From Lachnospiraceae bacterium (GTDB lineage: Bacteria > Bacillota > Clostridia > Lachnospirales > Lachnospiraceae), in contig JAETTM010000009.1 of assembly GCA_021769135.1 (NCBI GenBank), forward strand, positions 1 to 64,000: 64,000 bases of DNA. The letters are read 5' to 3'. The position numbers were made by a program, and so were the translations under genes. Of this stretch, positions 8,123 through 17,072 are shown in pieces (the stretch's first letter is position 1; each line of letters starts with the position of its first letter). Under the pieces are notes generated by a model. That model was not told where the DNA came from and did not search any database. It was given only the letters and a program-made list of their open reading frames with translations.

Positions 8123-9366
8123 ATACGCTCCATTTTTCCAAGCAGCCGATATGCCTTCCACAAATACTCTTCCCGCGCGCCGTTAAGGCCCAGCATACTG
8201 CTGCCATACATTCCCATTAAAAACAATATATAATTCCTTCCGATATATACGGACACCAAATGGGCCTCCACTACCGTATAAACGGCCAGCACCGACACCA
8301 TCACCAGCCCCATGCCGTCCTTCTCCTTATAAAGCTGCCGCAGCAGCGCCAGAAGCAGCAGAATACAAATGCTGCCCGGTATAACCCCATACCAATAAAA
8401 AATCCTGACAATCCCCATGTCGAAATAATTCTGGTTTTCCGGCCTGGAAAACATGCTCCATGTGGCGGTTGTGCCTTCCCGCCTTATGGAACCATAGTGC
8501 AAATCTATAATCCTTCCGTTCAAATGCTCTTCCGCAGCCTGAACCAATGGATTGTCAAACTTTCTCTGGTCGGCGGTTTCCGCCTCGTCCGGCCTGGCCA
8601 GCCCGGCATCCGCCGCCATCACCGAAAAGCCCACGCAGGCCAGCAGCAGCAAAGCGCCGGCCACATATGGCCATTTCTTCTCCTTTAACCTCTTTAAAAA
8701 ATACATGATAGCCCCGCCGATAATTCCGCAGGCCGTTATCAGCATCCCCGTGTTGGAATCCGTTAAAAGATAAAGCCCATAATTCATGCCCAGCAAAACA
8801 AGGTATCCATACCATTCCACTTTTTCATGGTACAAATAAAGCCACAACAGCACCAGCATCATAAACATGCAATGAAGAGCATTGGGGTGCCCCAATCCCA
8901 GGCAATATCTTACCTGACGGTAGCCCCTGCCGAAATCCGTTTCCAATGCCAGCCCCCCATAAATTCCGGTAACCGACAGAAAGACGAGCAAAAGGCAGCC
9001 TGCCGTTGTCAGGTAAAAAACATACTTTAAAAGCTTTTTCACGTCCGTGCCCTTGCACGCCGCTACAAATGCGACGATACGCAAAATTTCATTCCTTCCT
9101 GTCACCTTATAGGATATCAGGCCCAGAATCCCAAACAAAACCATCGCCGCCCATTCCTTCAAGGAATACTTCGTACACAGCACCTTACCTGCCGCCAGCA
9201 GAAACGTAATGCGAAACAGCTGCCCTTCCAGCGGATTAGTATAATTACTCTTATCTATAATAACAATTATGATTTCCAATGTCACGCTAAAATACAGAAG
9301 CCACAGGCCAATTTTCTCTAACCCGGTACCTTTATGAATTAATTGGAATTTCTCTTTCAATTGCAT
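8119..9366 (-). CDS. Polysaccharide polymerase (Wzy-like), multi-pass membrane protein
   Basis: 415 aa with about ten hydrophobic segments and one large hydrophilic loop (residues about 260-315) between the later helices, the topology of Wzy/O-antigen polymerases. It has G-L-G-H-P-N-A-L-H in the middle, reminiscent of the H-P-N/H-N motifs of this group. It would join lipid-linked repeats on the outer face of the membrane. I start at ATG 9366 (GGAGG, 4-nt spacer). The longer open frame to 9441 merely reads into repeat A1. It sits next to the initiating transferase, so the two probably serve the same polymer. Confidence 0.72.
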   Translation of the reverse strand: MQLKEKFQLIHKGTGLEKIGLWLLYFSVTLEIIIVIIDKSNYTNPLEGQLFRITFLLAAGKVLCTKYSLKEWAAMVLFGILGLISYKVTGRNEILRIVAFVAACKGTDVKKLLKYVFYLTTAGCLLLVFLSVTGIYGGLALETDFGRGYRQVRYCLGLGHPNALHCMFMMLVLLWLYLYHEKVEWYGYLVLLGMNYGLYLLTDSNTGMLITACGIIGGAIMYFLKRLKEKKWPYVAGALLLLACVGFSVMAADAGLARPDEAETADQRKFDNPLVQAAEEHLNGRIIDLHYGSIRREGTTATWSMFSRPENQNYFDMGIVRIFYWYGVIPGSICILLLLALLRQLYKEKDGMGLVMVSVLAVYTVVEAHLVSVYIGRNYILFLMGMYGSSMLGLNGAREEYLWKAYRLLGKMERI

Positions 9367-9402
9367 TTTTCCTCCATCATTTACAAATCCAATAACCTTG
9401 CT

Positions 9403-9559
9403 GAATATTCTGACAATATGTTTTGTGAAAAGCCTTTTCATGCCATGGAAGTAAGACCATAGAAAACAGGAGGGCCTATGCCCGAGTGTTTTCTGCTTTA
9501 GGGCTTACTGGAATGCCCGGCATGTTTGGCTTTGAACAAAACATATTGTCAGAATATTC
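9403..9559. repeat. Palindromic repeat, family A, copy 1
   Basis: A 157-nt element bounded by 24-nt perfect inverted repeats (9403-9426 and 9536-9559) that start and end with GAATATTC. Internally a second palindrome is formed by AGTAAG...GGGCTTACT and GAAAAC...GTTTTC around an AGGAGGGCC centre. The whole element could fold into one long hairpin. It fills the space between a GT2 gene and the polymerase gene. No open frame of its own; the minus frame reads M-K-R-L-F-T-K-H-I-V and creates false N-terminal extensions. Other copies at 25303, 41666 and 55873. Confidence 0.85.
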
Positions 9560-9574
9560 TCACACCCCTGGCTT

Positions 9575-10456
9575 TCACCCTTTTTGCCTTCCCCCAGGAA
9601 AATGTGCCAGCTTCCATTTTACCTTACTCATAAGCTTCCTCCCCATCTCCCTTTGATACTCCCTTTTCGTAAATCCATAGGCTGTGGCCTCTTCCCCGCT
9701 TTTCCCCGCATCCGCCAGAATCGTAAGCAGCTTCGCACGGTATTCTCCCTCGCCTTCAAGATGATATTTCCGATAGATATATCCATATTCAAAAACATTC
9801 AAATCCATATTGTCCCGGCAGGCCTCTGTCAGCTGGTTCTCGCCTACCCCTATGGATACCAGTGGTTTTTCGGTATATACGAAATGGGGGGTATGCTTCA
9901 ACAGATTCATATAATATTCCATATCCACCAGCCAGGTCAGTTTCTCATCGTACATTACCTTTTCGCCGGCATCCCTTCTCACAATCACCGCGCTGGGTGC
10001 GCCGATGGTATTTCCCAGATAAAGGTTCCTATAGTCCTTTGCAATGAAAGCAGCATCCTCCTTTGCGATACAGCGGTCATAGCTTTTTCCCTTTTCCTCC
10101 TGCCTGCTGCCCGAAAAGCCAAGGCAGGCTTCCGGATGTTTATCCAGCAGTTTTACGAATTCCTTTAAGCTGTCTTCCTCCGTAAGCCAATCATCATGAT
10201 GCATAATTTTTATATATTCGCCGCCGGCCCTGGAAATCGCCGCATTCCAATTGGCAGCCGCCCCAAGGCGCTGCGGGTTCTTATAATAGTTAACATAGTC
10301 CTTCTCTTCCGCCAGCTTCCTTATGCCATCCCCATCGGAATCATCGGTTATAATCACTTCATAATCCTTAAACTCCTGCTTCTCAATAGAGTCCAGCAGT
10401 CTTCTCACCGACGGCTCATTATTGAAAGCCGGAATGCAAATCGATACTTTTACCAT
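9575..10456 (-). CDS. Family 2 glycosyltransferase
   Basis: 293 aa, GT-A. VSICIPAFNNEPSVRRLLDS, V-I-I-T-D-D-S-D-G-D, R-L-G-A-A-A-N-W-N and the metal-binding H-H-D-D-W are all in the first 100 residues. This is the 'rhamnosyl-type' GT2 form with a HDD instead of DDD. Near the start, AGGGAGGGC is followed by ATG-GTG-ATT-CAT-ATG; I choose the second ATG (10456) by comparison with other genes that carry the same leader (see finding at 43721). The longer frame to 10546 has no homology to GT2. Confidence 0.85.
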   Translation of the reverse strand: MVKVSICIPAFNNEPSVRRLLDSIEKQEFKDYEVIITDDSDGDGIRKLAEEKDYVNYYKNPQRLGAAANWNAAISRAGGEYIKIMHHDDWLTEEDSLKEFVKLLDKHPEACLGFSGSRQEEKGKSYDRCIAKEDAAFIAKDYRNLYLGNTIGAPSAVIVRRDAGEKVMYDEKLTWLVDMEYYMNLLKHTPHFVYTEKPLVSIGVGENQLTEACRDNMDLNVFEYGYIYRKYHLEGEGEYRAKLLTILADAGKSGEEATAYGFTKREYQREMGRKLMSKVKWKLAHFPGGRQKG

Positions 10457-10564
10457 ATGAATCACCATGCCCTCCCTATGGCCTGAAAGCTCCTTCATGC
10501 CTGCATTGCGCAAATGGCATGGTACAGCCAAATCCGCCTGTGGCAAACGGAAAGCACCTTCCTT

Positions 10565-11566
10565 TCAAAACATCCTCCGCAGACGGCCAGCCGCTTTATC
10601 CGCCCAATACAGTGCCCTGTCCTTCTTTCTCTGCCAGGCCACTTCCTGTTCTGTATATTTCTTTTCCTTTTGGGCAAAATCCGCATGCTTTTTATAATTT
10701 TCCCATTCCCTTCTGCATTCTTCCGCGCAGAAAAGCTTTCCCTGCCTGTCCTGATAGAAAAATCCCTCATATATGTTCTGCCCGGAAGACCAATAGCCAT
10801 CCGACACATTATGCCTTGCCCAATACTTGGGGGCGATAATCTTAACTGCCGTCTCGCTGGTAAAGGCCGGAAAGAACGCGAAGGAAGAATTGGACAGGAT
10901 TAAGTACCTGGCATTCTTTATTGTTACATAGTCTTGCGCCAACTCCCCATGCAGGGCCGGAATGCCGGGCAGGATGCGCCCCGCAGCCTCCACGTCATCC
11001 GTCACAATCATAAATTCCATGTCCGGCCTGATGCCGCGCATATGCTTCATAGCATCCCGCCAATATTTCCTGCGCAGGAATAAGGCGCGCTCATCCGCGT
11101 ATTCCCCGCCCCGGACATTTATAATGCACAGATTATCCCTTGTATATTGATAGGAATCGTATTCCTTCTTTACCTTCAGCCATTCCTTTACATCTTCTTT
11201 ATGCGCCCGGAAATATCTTTCCGCCTGAAGATTTCCATAAATCAGCGTCTTATCGCCGATACCGTAAATATCTTCATCCGCATCCGCCACATAACATCCG
11301 TGGAGCATATCATGGACGCAGGTTTTAAGATACAGCCTGTTTTCTTTTTCCCGATAAACCTTATATTCCCCTTTATCCGTTATCTCAGCTCCCAAATCCA
11401 TATCCATAAAGTACATACCCTTTTTGCTATGGATATTTACCGCCAGCTGCTCCTGCCCCGCCGTTCCAAAACCATATCCCAAGTCCTTGGCAATGCACCT
11501 GGACGATACATAGCAGAACAACTGATTTCCCAGCCCCTGCCCTTTCATAAACTCAGTTCCCACCAT
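10565..11566 (-). CDS. GT11-like glycosyltransferase (alpha-1,2-fucosyltransferase relative)
   Basis: 333 aa. The N-terminal G-Q-G-L-G-N-Q-L-F-C-Y matches the G-x-x-G-N-Q-x-F-Q-Y opening of GT11 alpha-1,2-fucosyltransferases, and I-L-S-N-S-S-F-A-F-F-P-A matches the N-S-S-F-S-W-W block. The donor-binding H-x-R-R-G-D-Y, however, is replaced by N-V-R-G-G-E-Y, so the donor may differ from GDP-fucose. The C-terminus carries about 60 extra charged residues. ATG 11566 follows AAGGAAT. The orthodox GT11 at 17073 is a second family member in the cluster. Confidence 0.7.
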   Translation of the reverse strand: MVGTEFMKGQGLGNQLFCYVSSRCIAKDLGYGFGTAGQEQLAVNIHSKKGMYFMDMDLGAEITDKGEYKVYREKENRLYLKTCVHDMLHGCYVADADEDIYGIGDKTLIYGNLQAERYFRAHKEDVKEWLKVKKEYDSYQYTRDNLCIINVRGGEYADERALFLRRKYWRDAMKHMRGIRPDMEFMIVTDDVEAAGRILPGIPALHGELAQDYVTIKNARYLILSNSSFAFFPAFTSETAVKIIAPKYWARHNVSDGYWSSGQNIYEGFFYQDRQGKLFCAEECRREWENYKKHADFAQKEKKYTEQEVAWQRKKDRALYWADKAAGRLRRMF

Positions 11567-11587
11567 ATGACGCTATTCCTTATCCTA

Positions 11588-12436
11588 TCACCCAAACAAA
11601 CGGCGCAGACGCTTAAACCGTTTGTTGTTCCATTCGTCCTTTTGCCGGATAATCTCCGCCCGTTCTTCCAGTTTCCCATCAAAGGCGTCGCTATCCTCCA
11701 TCCAGCCGTTCACTTCATAGGCCGATTCAAAGATTAGCGGCAGCATCCGCTCCACCATATGGGCTTCCGCCGGAAAATTGGGCTCCAATGCATAATTCAT
11801 AATTTTATTCAAATTCCGGTAAAATTCCGGCCCGTTCTTTCTTATCTGCTCCCTCCTGACAATATAGCAGGCGCCCGGCGAAAAAAGGCAGTACCGGGGG
11901 ATTACCGGGTTTTTATATATAAAAGTCAGCAAATCATCGAAGTCATCGAAATATCTATGGGGATGATTCGGGGAGTCCACATACCATGAAGTGTTTTCCT
12001 CTATATATTGGCACTCGGAAACAAGGCTGGAAATGCTGCTTACCGGCGCACCTTTCCCTCCTGCCCCTTCCTCCTTCTTCACTTTGGAGAACTTCGCCCT
12101 GCTTTCCTTATCTTCATAAAGATAGGTAAAATAAGAATTGTCATACACCCGTTCAAAATACTCCCTGGAACAATGACGCCCCAGCATATTCCCTTTGCAG
12201 ATGCAGATTACCTCCGGCAATTCTTCGTAGTGCTCCGCAAAATAAGTGAAATACGTAGTGATATTGTGCCCCGTATTTTCCACATGGATAAAATGCAATC
12301 CTTTCTCCCGCAGCGCTTTTACCGTATCCTCCTCCGTGGAAGCATCCACAATCAAATAATCCCTGCAATAGGAAAGAAGCTCCTCCGGCACCGTATTAAA
12401 ATTATGAATTAAGAAGAAGTTATCCGTTTTTTTCAT
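11588..12436 (-). CDS. DUF3431-like protein, probable glycan-cluster enzyme
   Basis: 282 aa, no signal peptide and no membrane segment. The segment H-V-E-N-T-G-H-N-I-T-T-Y-F followed by P-E-V-I-C-I-C-K-G-N resembles the E-N-x-G-R-E-x-x-T-Y-L...D-x-x-I-F-L-Q-G core of DUF3431 proteins. This is a weak match. The middle has P-R-Y-C-L-F-S-P-G-A-C-Y-I-V-R-R-E, the sort of block seen in GT-A-like proteins of fungal and bacterial glycan clusters. AAAGGG precedes the ATG. The reaction is unknown; a glycosyltransferase role is my inference from context. Confidence 0.5.
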   Translation of the reverse strand: MKKTDNFFLIHNFNTVPEELLSYCRDYLIVDASTEEDTVKALREKGLHFIHVENTGHNITTYFTYFAEHYEELPEVICICKGNMLGRHCSREYFERVYDNSYFTYLYEDKESRAKFSKVKKEEGAGGKGAPVSSISSLVSECQYIEENTSWYVDSPNHPHRYFDDFDDLLTFIYKNPVIPRYCLFSPGACYIVRREQIRKNGPEFYRNLNKIMNYALEPNFPAEAHMVERMLPLIFESAYEVNGWMEDSDAFDGKLEERAEIIRQKDEWNNKRFKRLRRLFG

Positions 12437-12512
12437 TTATCCCTTTCCCATCTATGCCCCAAACCCCTGCATGCTGTCTCCCGTTTTTTTCCATCCCGTC
12501 ATTATGCAGCAT

Positions 12513-13373
12513 TTACCAAAACTCATACCATTTCTTCTTCGGATAAAGCAGATACTGGTATTTTTCCAAATTTTCCCGCAAATACTCCGGAAATGTCTCA
12601 TCTATTTTCACCTGGACCATCTGGGCATCCCTTCCGAAAATATCCTGATGATTCTTGATATTTTTTCTCACCTTTGACAGCGTAGAGCGGTTATTATACT
12701 CCTGGTGCGCCGCGCTTTTTATCTTATATTTTACCCGTTCCTCCACCGGCTGGTTTTTGCCGCCGCCCATATAACTGAAATGCCATCCGCCGTCCGGCAC
12801 CCGCACGCCTACCGCTTTCTGCTCCTTATTGCGCAGCTCCTCCGTGGTATACTTCTCCAGCATATGGTAACGGCAGACCTTTGTGCCCAGCCACATGGGC
12901 CTGTCCACCCCGTCGAATTCCCCGGTCACGGAAAGCAGCCGGCCGGAAACCTCTTCCATGTCCAGATAGCAGTAAAACAGCCTCTGGGCCAGCATATAAA
13001 TCTTTCCGTCCTCCACGTTGGGGAGCAGCTTCTTTAGAGTCTCCGGGTTAGGAATCTCATCCACATCGCTGAAAATCACGATATCGTCCGGCTTGCAGCC
13101 CGCAAGCCCCCTGGCCACCGCGCATTTCTGATGGTGGTCCCTTGTAAACGCATCGCAGTTCATGGGCGTATCGTCCACCACGTTATGGATGATTTTATGC
13201 TGAAACTCCTTGAACATCTCTTTATTTTCTTCATAAAAAAGCGGCTTCGCATCCCCGGAAAAGGTAACCGTGGATTCGCTGATGACGAAACGGTCCACCA
13301 CATCGTTTAAAATATGCATCCTTAACAACAATATATCCAATTCGTTGAAAAACTGAAAACTATCATATACCAT
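12513..13373 (-). CDS. GT17-like glycosyltransferase
   Basis: 286 aa. M-V-Y-D-S-F-Q-F-F-N-E-L-D-I-L-L-L-R at the start, then V-D-R-F-V-I-S-E-S, F-S-D-V-D-E-I-P-N (metal site) and the G-W-H-F-S-Y-M-G-G stretch are characteristic of family GT17, named for the beta-1,4-mannosyl-glycoprotein GlcNAc-transferase. In bacteria such proteins are polysaccharide-cluster transferases of unknown acceptor. Two candidate ATGs, 13385 and 13373, lie in the AGAGAGGC-ATGGTTATAAGT-ATG leader; I take the second. Confidence 0.8.
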   Translation of the reverse strand: MVYDSFQFFNELDILLLRMHILNDVVDRFVISESTVTFSGDAKPLFYEENKEMFKEFQHKIIHNVVDDTPMNCDAFTRDHHQKCAVARGLAGCKPDDIVIFSDVDEIPNPETLKKLLPNVEDGKIYMLAQRLFYCYLDMEEVSGRLLSVTGEFDGVDRPMWLGTKVCRYHMLEKYTTEELRNKEQKAVGVRVPDGGWHFSYMGGGKNQPVEERVKYKIKSAAHQEYNNRSTLSKVRKNIKNHQDIFGRDAQMVQVKIDETFPEYLRENLEKYQYLLYPKKKWYEFW

Positions 13374-13468
13374 ACTTATAACCATGCCTCTCTTTTCATG
13401 CGCAAGCTTGCACATCATAATCAAATGACTGACAAGGCGAAAATACCCGCCTTAAGATACCCCGTCCA

Positions 13469-14161
13469 TCAGTAGAATTTGGGATATTCCCTGTTGGTTC
13501 CCGCCCATTTATGGAAAACGAACGGGCGGATTCCTTCCACCTCGGGTATCATGGATTCATGCCCGAAATATTTTGCCACCTCCAAAGGCGCATATTTCAT
13601 TCCCGCCGCTTCGAATAAATGCCTGTTTTTGCAGCAGATAAACCCGTCTTCGTTAAAAAACCCATGGTCCGCCTCAAAAGGGATGCCCGTCTTGGAAGGG
13701 AATTCCAGCAGCCTTTTGCTCCGTATGGATACGCTGTTTCCTACCCGGCAGATATTCCCGTTAATATCCCGGTAAGAGAAATCGTCCTTCGGCAGCGGAA
13801 ACGGCGAACCGATATAATCATAATCCAAAAACTCATCCCTCCACATATCCGGGTTCACCACAAAGCCGTCATAATGCACCAAAAGCATAAAATCGGTATG
13901 AATATATTCGTGGACTTTATAAATCATGCTATAGTTAAAGGCATCGATATTTTTCAACTTATCGATATGCCGATAAGTAATCCCCTTTGGCAGAAACAGC
14001 GGCTTCCTGTGGGTAATCAAAAGCACTTCCCCAAAGTCGATATCCTTCATACTATATTCCAACGCTTTCACCGAAGCCCTGACCCTTACGCTGTCCACCG
14101 CTGCCAAAGTCACGTTGGGCAGCTGAAGGCGCCCATTTTTATATTCGCTCATATTTTGCAT
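13469..14161 (-). CDS. DUF5672 family protein (putative glycosyltransferase)
   Basis: 230 aa. L-P-N-V-T-L-A-A-V-D-S-V opens the protein; S-M-I-Y-K-V-H-E-Y-I-H-T-D-F-M-L-L-V-H-Y-D-G-F-V and Y-D-Y-I-G-S-P-F are the core of the DUF5672 family, common in bacterial capsule clusters and held to be a GT-A-like transferase. V-G-N-S-V-S-I-R-S-K and E-D-G-F follow. The ATG at 14161 overlaps the TGA of the ABC transporter (TGATG), so translation is coupled. Substrate unknown. Confidence 0.72.
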   Translation of the reverse strand: MQNMSEYKNGRLQLPNVTLAAVDSVRVRASVKALEYSMKDIDFGEVLLITHRKPLFLPKGITYRHIDKLKNIDAFNYSMIYKVHEYIHTDFMLLVHYDGFVVNPDMWRDEFLDYDYIGSPFPLPKDDFSYRDINGNICRVGNSVSIRSKRLLEFPSKTGIPFEADHGFFNEDGFICCKNRHLFEAAGMKYAPLEVAKYFGHESMIPEVEGIRPFVFHKWAGTNREYPKFY

Positions 14162-15900
14162 CACCTTTCTTTATGGAATCCCAATTCCTCCACCCGGTAA
14201 ACCGCATCGCATTTTTCAATGGTGGTCAGCCTATGGGCAATAATCACAAGGGTTTTCTTGCCATGCAGCCGTTCTATGGCCTCCATAATCGCGGATTCGG
14301 TATCGTTATCCAATGCGGAAGTCGCTTCATCGAATATCATAATCTCCGGCTCGGTGTACAATGCCCGGGCGATGCCCAGCCTTTGCCTCTGCCCGCCGGA
14401 AATGCGCACGCCCCGCTCCCCGATGCTCGTATCCAGCCCATCCGGGAGCCCTCTTACAAATTCGTCCATCTGGGCTTCCCGCAAGGCATACCAGACCTGT
14501 TCCTCATCAATATCTTTCTCATCCACGCCATAGGCCACATTATTTCGTATCGTATCGTCCAGCATGAAAATCATCTGGGGCACATAGCCGATTCTGGCAT
14601 ACCATCCCGGCAGATTGGAGCGTATATCAACCCCATCCACCGTGACCCTCCCCCCCTGGGGCTCCAGCAGGCCAAGCAGGATATCCACTGTGGTGGATTT
14701 GCCGGCGCCCGACGGTCCTATAAAGCCGATGGATTTACCGATAGGAATGGACACGCTGGCATTTTCCAATATATTGACCTCCGTATTGGGATAACGGTAA
14801 GTAATGTTTTCTAATTTCACTTCTTTTGAAAAGCCCATGGGTTCAATTTCCTTTTTCAGGAAAAGGATATCCGTATCCACATCTTTCTGATGGCTGCGGA
14901 TAATGATGTCTTCCACTGCGGTCAGGGACGGCTCATAGTACGCTATGTTATTGATATATGTGGAAAGCTTATTGGCGCTGGGCATCAGTTTGATTGCCAC
15001 TACGGCCAGTACTCCCAGCTGGGTTATCATTTCGTTTAAGTTATTGCCTATGGAAAGGAACACCGCCATCACCAAAAGGATACCGCACATGCATACGGTT
15101 TCAATCATCAGCCGGGGGATATTCTGCATCGAATTCTGGCGTTTCTGTATGGCATTCAGCCTGTCCGCGCTTTTTTCGTACTGCTCCACGAAATAGCGCT
15201 CTTTATTAAGGACTTTCGTTTCCTTCATCCCGTTCACCGCCTGCATAATCCACTTTGTAGTCAAAGCGCTGTTAGTCTGCACTTCATGGCCAAAGCGGCG
15301 CAGGGTAGGCCCCAATATCATTTTATTAGCCAGCAAAATAATGCCCAGTACAGCGCACATTACCAAAGTCATAGCCGGACTGTACACCAGCGCCAAGACA
15401 AGAAGGGCCGCAAAAATAAAAAGTTCTGTAAACAGCTGCAAGAATGTCAGCAGCAGATTATAAGAACCGTTCACATCGCTCATAATATGCCGCATAACCA
15501 CCGGCGTGCTGGCATCCAGATAAAACTCATAAGGACGCCTTACATAGTCTTTGAACAGTCCCCTGGACGTATTAAACTGGCCGTTGTAAATAAAACGATA
15601 TTGGGCATAATACATAAAATAAAGATAAATATTTTTCAGGATAAATACTGCGCTGAGCACGATGGACAGCATCACGAGAAATCCGTTCACGCTGGTAAGG
15701 TGCAACAAATCATAAAAATACTTCAGGTATTCGTTTTGGAATACGCTGTCCGGTTCCATGGCAATGGTAATGAAGGGAATGAGCAATGACGTTCCTGCCG
15801 TTTCCAGCCCAGCCCCTATCAACATCATCAGAAGCATAATGATAAGCAGCTTTCTTTGCCTTTCCGTTAAAATTGCAATGACTCTTTTGATTAATTTCAT
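14161..15900 (-). CDS. PglK-like ABC flippase for lipid-linked glycans (first copy)
   Basis: 579 aa, a half-transporter with permease and ATPase in one chain. About six membrane helices fill residues 15-310. The ATPase has Walker A G-P-S-G-A-G-K-S-T near 375, Q-loop Y-V-P-Q-M, signature R-I-S-G-G-Q-R-Q-R and Walker B I-M-I-F-D-E-A-T-S-A-L-D. The MsbA/PglK subfamily flips undecaprenyl-diphosphate oligosaccharides. Its position among glycosyltransferases supports a flippase in place of Wzx, which is absent. A paralogue with the same gene plan lies at 59868-61619. Confidence 0.82.
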   Translation of the reverse strand: MKLIKRVIAILTERQRKLLIIMLLMMLIGAGLETAGTSLLIPFITIAMEPDSVFQNEYLKYFYDLLHLTSVNGFLVMLSIVLSAVFILKNIYLYFMYYAQYRFIYNGQFNTSRGLFKDYVRRPYEFYLDASTPVVMRHIMSDVNGSYNLLLTFLQLFTELFIFAALLVLALVYSPAMTLVMCAVLGIILLANKMILGPTLRRFGHEVQTNSALTTKWIMQAVNGMKETKVLNKERYFVEQYEKSADRLNAIQKRQNSMQNIPRLMIETVCMCGILLVMAVFLSIGNNLNEMITQLGVLAVVAIKLMPSANKLSTYINNIAYYEPSLTAVEDIIIRSHQKDVDTDILFLKKEIEPMGFSKEVKLENITYRYPNTEVNILENASVSIPIGKSIGFIGPSGAGKSTTVDILLGLLEPQGGRVTVDGVDIRSNLPGWYARIGYVPQMIFMLDDTIRNNVAYGVDEKDIDEEQVWYALREAQMDEFVRGLPDGLDTSIGERGVRISGGQRQRLGIARALYTEPEIMIFDEATSALDNDTESAIMEAIERLHGKKTLVIIAHRLTTIEKCDAVYRVEELGFHKER

Positions 15901-15995
15901 ATGAATGTTTGTCCTCTTTCATCCTTATCTTTCCTTGCATCCCCGCAAGGATATTGAGTTTGCCTGGCCGTCCGCTTATGGCGCCGCAAAGTTTT

Positions 15996-17003
15996 TTATC
16001 TGCTCCGCAGCGGGATCACAAATTTATCATAGGCTTTCACTGCCTGGTAATATGCTCCGGGCCATGCCAGCATCAGCTTCATGCGCGCCTTATCGCCAAC
16101 CGCCACAAAGCTTTCCCGGTAGATGCGGCGGATAACTGCCTTCTCATCCCGCAGCTGCCGGACGATTTCCTTTGCGAATATCCTCGTCTCTTTCTTTTCC
16201 ATAAAATCTATATAGTAAAACAGAAGACGCCGATAAAAATGATATGCCGCCTTATCCGACAGCTTCGGCATCCCCGCCTCCCTGATATAGGCAATCTGCT
16301 CCCGCCAGAAAGGGAGTTCGTCATTCATCCTCCGTTCCCCCGCTTTTTCGTTCATAATGCTGCCTTCCCTGTCCAGCACATAATTATAATACGCTTTATC
16401 CAGATAGGCCAGCCTTTCCATTTTGCAGAAAGCTTTCGTCGTAAACATAATATCTTCGGAATTTTTTCCCACAGGGAAACGCATCCCCTGAATGAGCCTG
16501 CTTTCGAACAGCTTGCTCCAGACCGAATTATAAATCAAATACCGGTCATCCCCGCAAATATACACTTCCAAAGCTTCCGTCCTTGATAATGATACACTAT
16601 TACCGGCGGAAGCGTCAATAATGCCTGATTTCGTAATCTGTTTATAACGGCATACCGCCACCTGGGCCTTTTCCTTTTCGCAGGCTTCGTACATGGCCTC
16701 ATACATCTCTTTTTCTATCCAGTCATCCCCGTCCACAAAGCCGATATACTCCCCCGAGGCCCTCTCCAATCCTGCATTTCGCGCATCGGACAACCCTCCA
16801 TTCTCCTTGTGGATTACCAATATCCTATTATCTTTCCCCGCGTAGTCATCGCAAATACTTCCCGAAGCATCGGTGGAGCCGTCATCCACCAAAATAATTT
16901 CCAGCTTTCTGTAAGTCTGGGCCATAATGGATTCTATGCACCGCGGCAGATATTCTTCTATATTATATACTGCTACAATTACGGAAACCAATCTTTCTTC
17001 CAC
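15996..17003 (-). CDS. Family 2 glycosyltransferase
   Basis: 335 aa, GT-A. VSVIVAVYNIEEYLPRCIES, I-I-L-V-D-D-G-S-T-D-A-S, G-G-L-S-D-A-R-N-A-G and the metal motif V-D-G-D-D-W near residue 90. It then has the clan's S-V-W-S-K-L-F and N-S-E-D-I-M-F. The C-terminal 100 residues are helical and rich in Arg/Lys and Tyr, usual for capsule GT2 enzymes. It lies between the GT11 fucosyltransferase gene and the ABC flippase. A short perfect palindrome (GCTGAACCGTTCAGC, 17034-17048) in the 69-nt gap before it resembles the ends of repeat family C. Confidence 0.85.
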   Translation of the reverse strand: MEERLVSVIVAVYNIEEYLPRCIESIMAQTYRKLEIILVDDGSTDASGSICDDYAGKDNRILVIHKENGGLSDARNAGLERASGEYIGFVDGDDWIEKEMYEAMYEACEKEKAQVAVCRYKQITKSGIIDASAGNSVSLSRTEALEVYICGDDRYLIYNSVWSKLFESRLIQGMRFPVGKNSEDIMFTTKAFCKMERLAYLDKAYYNYVLDREGSIMNEKAGERRMNDELPFWREQIAYIREAGMPKLSDKAAYHFYRRLLFYYIDFMEKKETRIFAKEIVRQLRDEKAVIRRIYRESFVAVGDKARMKLMLAWPGAYYQAVKAYDKFVIPLRSR

Positions 17004-17072
17004 TGTTTTACCTTTCTGTCTGAGGATAGTCTAGCTGAACCGTTCAGCCCATGCCCAGCCGCAAATTGTACC

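Noticed and set aside
9367-9441. Longer N-terminus of the polymerase (and likewise of the deacetylase-like protein at 25240-25377)
   Set aside because: The extra residues (M-K-R-L-F-T-K-H-I-V type) are simply the translated arm of repeat family A; good ribosome sites stand at the shorter starts.
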